NCBI GenBank assembly: GCA_964453855.1
Contig: CAYVRN010000040.1
Location: 1-27,485, forward strand
Direction of reading: 5' to 3'
Length of the DNA: 27,485 bases
Origin: JASMHC01 sp964453855
GTDB lineage: Bacteria > Pseudomonadota > Alphaproteobacteria > Rhodobacterales > Rhodobacteraceae
Below, in pieces: positions 23,343-27,485 of the stretch (the first letter of the stretch is position 1; every line of letters begins with the position of its first letter). A program made the position numbers and the translations under genes. The notes below the pieces were generated by a model that was not told the DNA's origin, did not search any database, and saw only the letters and a list, made by a program, of their open reading frames with translations.

Positions 23343-23377
23343 AACGGCGCTCTGATCTCAGGGCGCCGTTTTCTTTT
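23343..23377 (+). terminator. Intrinsic terminator after acpP
   Basis: AACGGCGCTCTGA (23343-23355) and TCAGGGCGCCGTT (23358-23370) pair over 13 bp with one G-U pair and a two-base gap that will open to a small loop, followed by TTCTTTT. Confidence 0.85.
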
Positions 23378-23486
23378 GGTTCGACGCGCATGAGTCGTGT
23401 CTGGGGACGAGACAGTCGCAGGTGTTCATGTGAGTGCGGGCGATTACGCGCATCAACGACTGACAGTTTTTGGCAAGGAGGTCGTT

Positions 23487-24230
23487 ATGCTTGTAGTCCC
23501 TGGGATTGAACTTCAAAAAGGCCGCTGTGTCTCGTTACAGCGTGGGCGCTTGGATGAACCGCAGATTTGGCACGTTAATCCAGTAGAAAAAGTACGTGAA
23601 TTCGCAGAATCCGGTGCAAGCCTGATCCACGTCACCGATTTTGACGCCGTTGCGGGTGAAGAGCCTCAGAGCGAATTGATTGAAGAGATTATTCGCGCTG
23701 CTGGCGTTCGTGTACAAGTCGGCGGTGGCATCCGATCAAAAGAGCGGGCGGCAGATTTAATCGACAAGGGCGCCGCGCGCGTGGTGATCAGCACGCTGGC
23801 AGCGTTGCAGCCTGATCTTGTTAAAGAGATTGCAAATACGTACCCCGATCAGGTGGTGTTGGCGATTGACATCTGGCAAGGCGGTTTGATGACTGAAGGT
23901 TGGCGTACAAAGTCTGCGATGTCACCAGAAACACTGATGGAGGCTTATGCAGAAACGCCGCTGGCCGCGATTGTCTTTACAGACATCGACAGCGACATTG
24001 AAGACCAAGACGCCCAGCTGGGGTTGATTTCCGGTCTCTCAGGTTCTGCCCGTTGTCCGGTATACGCGCGTGGCACCGTGCGTAATCTGGATGATATTTC
24101 ACGCCTTAAGTACATTCCGGGTATTGAAGGGGCACTTGTCAGCCGTGCTCTGTTCTCGAAATCGATCGATCTGGCAGAAGCCATTGAAACAGCAGCACCC
24201 ACAATCGAGCCAACGGCTGATTTTCAGTAG
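23487..24230 (+). CDS. Divergent HisA-family phosphate-binding barrel protein
   Basis: A 247-residue (beta-alpha)8 barrel of the HisA/HisF family. HisA isomerises ProFAR in histidine synthesis with an Asp pair on strands 1 and 5. Here strand 1 reads VVPGIELQKGRCVSLQRG, so the first Asp is Glu8; the second is kept as Asp128 (LAIDI). The first phosphate loop, QVGGGIRS (77-84), is intact. The second, usually xSGGV, is ARGTV (194-198). The end GALVSRALFSKSIDLAEAI is HisA-like. ATG 23487 has a perfect AAGGAGG 7 bases upstream; the open frame extends back to 23397 without need. It lies between acpP and fabF, away from any his genes. I infer a HisA paralogue with a changed substrate or activity, not the biosynthetic enzyme. 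Confidence 0.75.
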   Translation: MLVVPGIELQKGRCVSLQRGRLDEPQIWHVNPVEKVREFAESGASLIHVTDFDAVAGEEPQSELIEEIIRAAGVRVQVGGGIRSKERAADLIDKGAARVVISTLAALQPDLVKEIANTYPDQVVLAIDIWQGGLMTEGWRTKSAMSPETLMEAYAETPLAAIVFTDIDSDIEDQDAQLGLISGLSGSARCPVYARGTVRNLDDISRLKYIPGIEGALVSRALFSKSIDLAEAIETAAPTIEPTADFQ

Positions 24231-24259
24231 ATAATCGCAAAAATATGCTGAAGAGTTAT

Positions 24260-24299
24260 GGGGGTAAGGGGCGGCTTTGACGAGTCACCCCTTGCCCCC
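24260..24299 (+). promoter_or_regulatory. Long G/C-rich hairpin between the HisA-like gene and fabF
   Basis: GGGGGTAAGGGG (24260-24271) pairs with CCCCTTGCCCCC (24288-24299) over 12 bp with one G-U pair and a 16-base loop. No T-tract follows, so it may be a stability or partial-termination element 54 bases before fabF. Confidence 0.45.
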
Positions 24300-24353
24300 A
24301 TTGCATAAGGCAAGGTATGCACAGCTAACGAAATCTGAGGAAGGGACAGCAAT

Positions 24354-25613
24354 ATGCGTCGCGTTGTCGTCACAGGTCTGGGAATGGTCACTCCGCTTGC
24401 ATGCGGGGTTGAGGAAACCTGGAGCAGAATTCTGGATGGTCAGTCCGGAGCAGGTCCAATCACACGCTTTGATGCGTCTAATGTGACGACAAAATACGCC
24501 TGTGAAGTTCCGCTGGGGGACGGTACCAACGGTACGTTCAATGCCGATGACTGGATGGCCCCAAAAGAGCGCCGCAAGGTTGACGACTTTATCCTGTATG
24601 GAATTGCCGGTGCGGATATGGCCGTGCGGGATTCTGGCTGGATGCCCGAAGATGAAGAAAGCCGTCTTCGAACCGGCGTGTTGGTTGGTTCAGGTATTGG
24701 CGGCTTGAACTCTATCGCAGAAACTGCTGTTTTAATTAAAGAAAAGGGACCGCGTAGAGTGTCTCCGTTCTTTATTCCGGGTGCCTTGATTAACCTGATC
24801 TCGGGTCAAATTTCGATCAAGTACGGCTTCAAGGGGCCGAACCACGCGGTTGTGACCGCCTGTTCAACGGGCGCGCACGCGATCGGCGATGCGGCACGTT
24901 TGATTATGACCGATGACGCTGACGTGATGATTGCAGGCGGTGCCGAGGCCGCGATTTCCGAAATCGGGATTGCCGGATTTAACGCCTGTAAGGCACTGTC
25001 CACCAAGCGGGAGGACGATCCAAAGGCTGCAAGCCGTCCTTATGATGCTGACCGTGACGGTTTTGTCATGGGCGAAGGATCGGGTGTGGTTGTATTGGAA
25101 GAATACGAGCACGCAAAAGCCCGCGGCGCGAAGATTTATGCGGAAGTCGTAGGCTACGGTTTGTCTGGTGACGCTTATCACATCACCGCACCTTCCGAGG
25201 ACGGCGAAGGCGGTGAGCGCTCTATGCGTGCTGCTTTGAAAAAGGCGGGTCTTGAACCGAAAGATATCGACTATATCAACGCTCACGGCACCTCGACCAT
25301 GGCGGACGTAATTGAGTTGGGTGCGGTCGAGCGCATGATGGGTGAGCACGCAAGCAAAGTGACCATGTCGTCAACCAAGTCAATGACCGGTCACCTGTTG
25401 GGTGCAGCTGGTGCGATTGAAGCGATCTTTTCGATACTGGCGATTCGTGATCAGGTTGCGCCGCCGACTATTAACCTCGACAATCAAGCCGTTGAAAGTG
25501 CTGTAGATTTGGCGCCCAACGCCAAGCGCGAACGTGAAATCAACGTGGCTCTGTCGAACTCGTTCGGATTTGGTGGGACGAACGCCAGCGTGATCTTCAA
25601 AAAGGTTGACTAA
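24354..25613 (+). CDS. fabF: 3-oxoacyl-ACP synthase II
   Basis: A 419-residue condensing enzyme that extends acyl-ACP with malonyl-ACP. The catalytic triad Cys170 (VTACSTGAH), His312 (NAHGTST) and His348 (SMTGHLLGAAGA), plus Lys343, are all present. The N-terminus MRRVVVTGLGMVTPLACG and the end NSFGFGGTNASVIF are those of FabF. GAGGAAGGGAC lies upstream of the ATG. The stop is directly followed by the mltG ATG with no spacer. Confidence 0.97.
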   Translation: MRRVVVTGLGMVTPLACGVEETWSRILDGQSGAGPITRFDASNVTTKYACEVPLGDGTNGTFNADDWMAPKERRKVDDFILYGIAGADMAVRDSGWMPEDEESRLRTGVLVGSGIGGLNSIAETAVLIKEKGPRRVSPFFIPGALINLISGQISIKYGFKGPNHAVVTACSTGAHAIGDAARLIMTDDADVMIAGGAEAAISEIGIAGFNACKALSTKREDDPKAASRPYDADRDGFVMGEGSGVVVLEEYEHAKARGAKIYAEVVGYGLSGDAYHITAPSEDGEGGERSMRAALKKAGLEPKDIDYINAHGTSTMADVIELGAVERMMGEHASKVTMSSTKSMTGHLLGAAGAIEAIFSILAIRDQVAPPTINLDNQAVESAVDLAPNAKREREINVALSNSFGFGGTNASVIFKKVD

Positions 25614-26762
25614 ATGTGGCGGTCGATCGCCTCTAACGTCTTAACGTTTATGATCGTAGCGATTTTCCTGCTTGCCGGAGTGATCCTTTGGGGGCAGGGA
25701 CAATATCGTGCGGCTGGACCTCTTGCATCCGCAATCTGCCTAAAAGTCGAGCGCGGATCGAATATGATTGAGGTTTCAAGAAACCTTGAGACAACCGGGG
25801 CGATTGGAAGTGGATCTATTTTTCGGATCGGGGTGAAATACGCCGAAAAAGAAAATGATCTGAAGGCGGGCAGTTTCCTTGTTCCAGAGCAATCTTCGAT
25901 GGAAGATATCGTTGATATCATTACCGAAGGTGGTCCAAGCACCTGTGGCACCGAGGTGGTTTATCGCGTCGGAATCACGTCGGTCGATGTGTTGGTTCGT
26001 GAGATTAATCCGGAAACGGGTCGCTTTGAGCAGGTGATGAACTTCGGTGCACAAGATCAAGTTCCAGAAGCGTTTACTGCGGTTCACGATCAAACTGGAA
26101 CGCGGTACCGTATTCAATTTGCAGAGGGTGTGACAAGCTGGCAGGTCGTTCAGGGATTGTCTGCGGTTGATGTTTTGCGTGGAGAGATTGAGGGCATTCC
26201 GGCCGAAGGGTCTTTGGCACCGGATAGCTATGAGGTGCGTTTTGGCGACAGCCGCGAGGCAGTCTTGAACCAGATGGCCGAGGCACAGGTTGAGATTTTG
26301 CACCGAGCCTGGGAGGGGAGAGCAGACGGTTTGCCGTTGGAAAATCCCGATGAGGCGCTGATATTGGCGTCGATCATCGAAAAGGAAACCGCTGTGGCTG
26401 ATGAACGTCGGGTGGTTGCCAGCGTGTTCATCAACCGTTTGTTAAAGCCAATGCGGCTTCAAACGGATCCGACAGTGATCTATGGGATCACACGTGGGCA
26501 AGGCACTTTAGGACGCGGTCTTCGCGAAAGCGAGCTAAAGCGAGAAACTGATTGGAATACCTATCAGATTGACGGACTTCCACGTACTCCGATTGCAAAT
26601 CCGGGCCGGGCGAGCATTGAGGCAGCGTTGAACCCTGAAAGTACAGACTTCCTTTATTTTGTGGCAGATGGCACTGGGGGGCATGCGTTTGCCTCGACCC
26701 TGCGCGAGCACAATATCAACGTTCGCAAATGGCGTGAAATTGAGGCTTCACAAGGGAATTGA
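25614..26762 (+). CDS. mltG: Endolytic peptidoglycan transglycosylase MltG (YceG-like)
   Basis: A 382-residue inner-membrane lytic transglycosylase that cuts nascent glycan strands and so limits their length. There is one N-terminal membrane helix (residues 8-27) and a periplasmic LysM-like region. The YceG catalytic core has Glu256 in LASIIEKETA, followed by VASVFINRL, LQTDPTVIYG and TPIANPGRASIEAALNP. Its ATG touches the fabF stop, so the two are co-translated, a common order in alphaproteobacteria as I remember it. The stop lies 43 bases before the predicted GTA promoter. Confidence 0.95.
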   Translation: MWRSIASNVLTFMIVAIFLLAGVILWGQGQYRAAGPLASAICLKVERGSNMIEVSRNLETTGAIGSGSIFRIGVKYAEKENDLKAGSFLVPEQSSMEDIVDIITEGGPSTCGTEVVYRVGITSVDVLVREINPETGRFEQVMNFGAQDQVPEAFTAVHDQTGTRYRIQFAEGVTSWQVVQGLSAVDVLRGEIEGIPAEGSLAPDSYEVRFGDSREAVLNQMAEAQVEILHRAWEGRADGLPLENPDEALILASIIEKETAVADERRVVASVFINRLLKPMRLQTDPTVIYGITRGQGTLGRGLRESELKRETDWNTYQIDGLPRTPIANPGRASIEAALNPESTDFLYFVADGTGGHAFASTLREHNINVRKWREIEASQGN

Positions 26763-26804
26763 CGCTTCCGTTAATAATTATTTAACCATAACAATAGCTT
26801 ACAT

Positions 26805-26833
26805 TTGACTTTGCGAACGGTCATCTGTATAAC
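26805..26833 (+). promoter_or_regulatory. Near-consensus sigma-70 promoter upstream of the GTA terS gene
   Basis: TTGACT (26805-26810), a 17-base spacer and TATAAC (26828-26833): five of six bases match at each element and the spacing is ideal. Transcription would start near 26840, about 95 bases before terS. It is the best promoter in the window. Confidence 0.7.
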
Positions 26834-26858
26834 TTGTGACAAGCTAGAAGAATTGGGC

Positions 26859-26898
26859 AAACGGCTCGGGTGATGAACCCGTAGCCGTTTTTCTGTTT
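26859..26898 (+). terminator. Intrinsic terminator/attenuator in the GTA leader
   Basis: AAACGGCTCGGG (26859-26870) pairs with CCCGTAGCCGTTT (26878-26890) over 12 bp with one bulged T and a 7-base loop, followed by TTCTGTTT (T88-T92 form a run of five). It starts about 20 bases after the predicted start site and ends before terS. It may end mltG read-through, attenuate the GTA promoter, or both. Confidence 0.7.
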
Positions 26899-26934
26899 CT
26901 CTCGTGCGGAACCCATTCGCATGAGGCAATGACT

Positions 26935-27276
26935 ATGGCTTTGATAGAACCGGGAAAAACGACTTCTTCTTTGGAAGAGGCAATCGGGATTGCCGATAGG
27001 CAATTGCGGGACCTGACTGCTTTGGCAGCGGCGCTGCTAGAGGACATCAAGGCGGGCGATATGGAAGCAGTGAAGTCTGCCAGTAAAACGGCAGATGATC
27101 TGCGTAGGCTGGTTAGGCTGGCCATCGAAATGGAGGCAAGGCATGAACGAGAGCGAAAACGTGAAGCCGGTATTACCGGAGATTACGGACTCGACCTGGA
27201 ACAGGCCCGATCTGACATTCGGTGCAAACTGGGTCGCCTTAGGCGATGCTGCCAGTCAGGACAGTTTCCTGAGTAG
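26935..27276 (+). CDS. Gene transfer agent small terminase subunit-like protein (g1)
   Basis: A 113-residue, helix-rich, charged protein. A first helix (SLEEAIGIADRQLRDLTALA) and a second coiled segment (DDLRRLVRLAIEMEARHERERKRE) are followed by a C-terminal YGLDLEQARSDIRCKLGRLRR motif. The last motif, and the position directly before a terminase large subunit with the GTA-type Walker A, match g1 of the Rhodobacter capsulatus GTA, described as its small terminase. I prefer ATG 26935, with GAGG 8 bases upstream; ATG 26929 is only two bases from that site. It would select DNA for packaging into particles. The TAG stop is followed within 8 bases by a strong intrinsic terminator. Confidence 0.75.
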   Translation: MALIEPGKTTSSLEEAIGIADRQLRDLTALAAALLEDIKAGDMEAVKSASKTADDLRRLVRLAIEMEARHERERKREAGITGDYGLDLEQARSDIRCKLGRLRRCCQSGQFPE

Positions 27277-27469
27277 TCTGACTGAGGGAGAGCTTTTAGC
27301 TCTCCCTTTTTTATTCGAGTTTTGGGCGTTGGAGCATCAGTTACCCCCTGATGGTGACTGGCGGTCGTGGGTGATTATGGGCGGTCGTGGGGCCGGCAAA
27401 ACCCGAGCAGGTGCTGAGTGGGTCCGGTGGTGTAAGGTGCTGATACCGGCGGGACATCTCCGTTTCTGA
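27143..27469 (+). CDS. Gene transfer agent/phage large terminase subunit, N-terminal part, broken near the window edge
   Basis: The frame encodes LPFLFEFWALEHQLPPDGDW, then VIMGGRGAGKTRAGAEWVR. Walker A GGRGAGKT (80-87), preceded by the FEFWA/HQLPP region, is typical of GTA-type TerL, the ATPase motor that packages DNA. The proposed ATG 27143 has GGAGG 6 bases upstream and overlaps terS by 134 bases; a later non-ATG start near the terS stop is possible. After GAEWVR the frame diverges from the expected sequence and stops at 27467-27469. Another frame then reads GADTGGTS, which looks like the natural continuation, so a frameshift lies around 27432-27448. The last 30-40 bases may be unreliable if this is a contig end. 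Confidence 0.75.
   Translation: MNESENVKPVLPEITDSTWNRPDLTFGANWVALGDAASQDSFLSSLTEGELLALPFLFEFWALEHQLPPDGDWRSWVIMGGRGAGKTRAGAEWVRWCKVLIPAGHLRF
27285..27312 (+). terminator. Strong intrinsic terminator inside the terL reading frame
   Basis: AGGGAGAGCT (27285-27294), loop TTT and AGCTCTCCCT (27298-27307) form a perfect 10-bp stem, followed directly by a run of T to 27312. It encodes residues 48-57 of TerL in frame and starts 8 bases after the terS stop codon. Confidence 0.8.
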
Positions 27470-27485
27470 CTATAACTTTTCTCTG

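Noticed and set aside
23487..24230. Reading this gene as the histidine-pathway hisA
   Set aside because: First catalytic Asp is Glu, second phosphate loop is changed, and no his genes are near; kept as HisA-like only.
1..27485. CRISPR array, insertion sequence, attachment site, origin
   Set aside because: No regularly spaced repeats, transposase or integrase frame, tRNA-borne direct repeat or DnaA-box cluster was seen.

Overview
The window looks like a chromosomal segment, possibly a whole contig, from an alphaproteobacterium of the Rhodobacteraceae (Roseobacter group). The evidence is the alphaproteobacterial form of the housekeeping proteins (GyrA, FabF, trigger factor, CtaA, L9 with an acidic tail), a pair of GcvT-fused flavoprotein dehydrogenases of the dimethylglycine/sarcosine dehydrogenase type, and, at the right edge, the first two genes of a gene-transfer-agent (GTA) head cluster. 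No tRNA, rRNA, CRISPR array, transposase or integrase is visible, and no gene-free stretch exceeds about 250 bases.

Layout. 13-5676: a MocA/MobA-like nucleotidyltransferase translationally coupled to a flavoprotein dehydrogenase (minus strand), divergent from a paralogous dehydrogenase (plus strand). The second dehydrogenase gene is bracketed by inverted copies of a GC-rich hairpin element. 5794-9192: TrmJ-like methyltransferase, heme A synthase ctaA and an M32 carboxypeptidase, tightly spaced on the plus strand. 9219-13864: minus-strand outer-membrane barrel protein, gyrA (TTG start), a DsbB-type oxidoreductase and a DedA/YqaA-type membrane protein. 14058-14370: an untracked 35-residue membrane peptide gene followed by a structured region and an intrinsic terminator. 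14368-15364: minus-strand DUF1045 2H-phosphoesterase-like protein and a DUF1330 protein. 15565-17508: trigger factor and a secreted Asp-rich protein. 17545-18650: a decayed sugar-transfer-type ATP-grasp gene with three frameshifts. 18795-20014: the rpsF-rpsR-rplI ribosomal operon (minus). 20263-20801: a membrane protein gene apparently split by a frameshift. 20908-26762: type II fatty acid synthesis cluster fabD - unknown ORF - fabG - acpP - HisA-like gene - fabF, then mltG. 26805-27485: promoter, leader terminator, GTA small terminase and the start of the GTA large terminase.

How the genes relate. The fab genes supply malonyl-ACP, the acyl carrier, the reductase and the condensing enzyme; mltG begins directly after fabF and ties envelope growth to lipid supply. 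Two unexpected genes sit inside this cluster: a small ORF that overlaps fabG, and a HisA relative whose first catalytic Asp is Glu and whose second phosphate loop is changed.

The most interesting signal is at the GTA edge. A near-consensus promoter is followed at once by an intrinsic-terminator hairpin. A second, nearly perfect intrinsic terminator lies just past the terS stop codon, inside the terL reading frame. Together they would box terS between two terminators and could gate expression of the particle genes by termination and antitermination. This is inference from sequence only.
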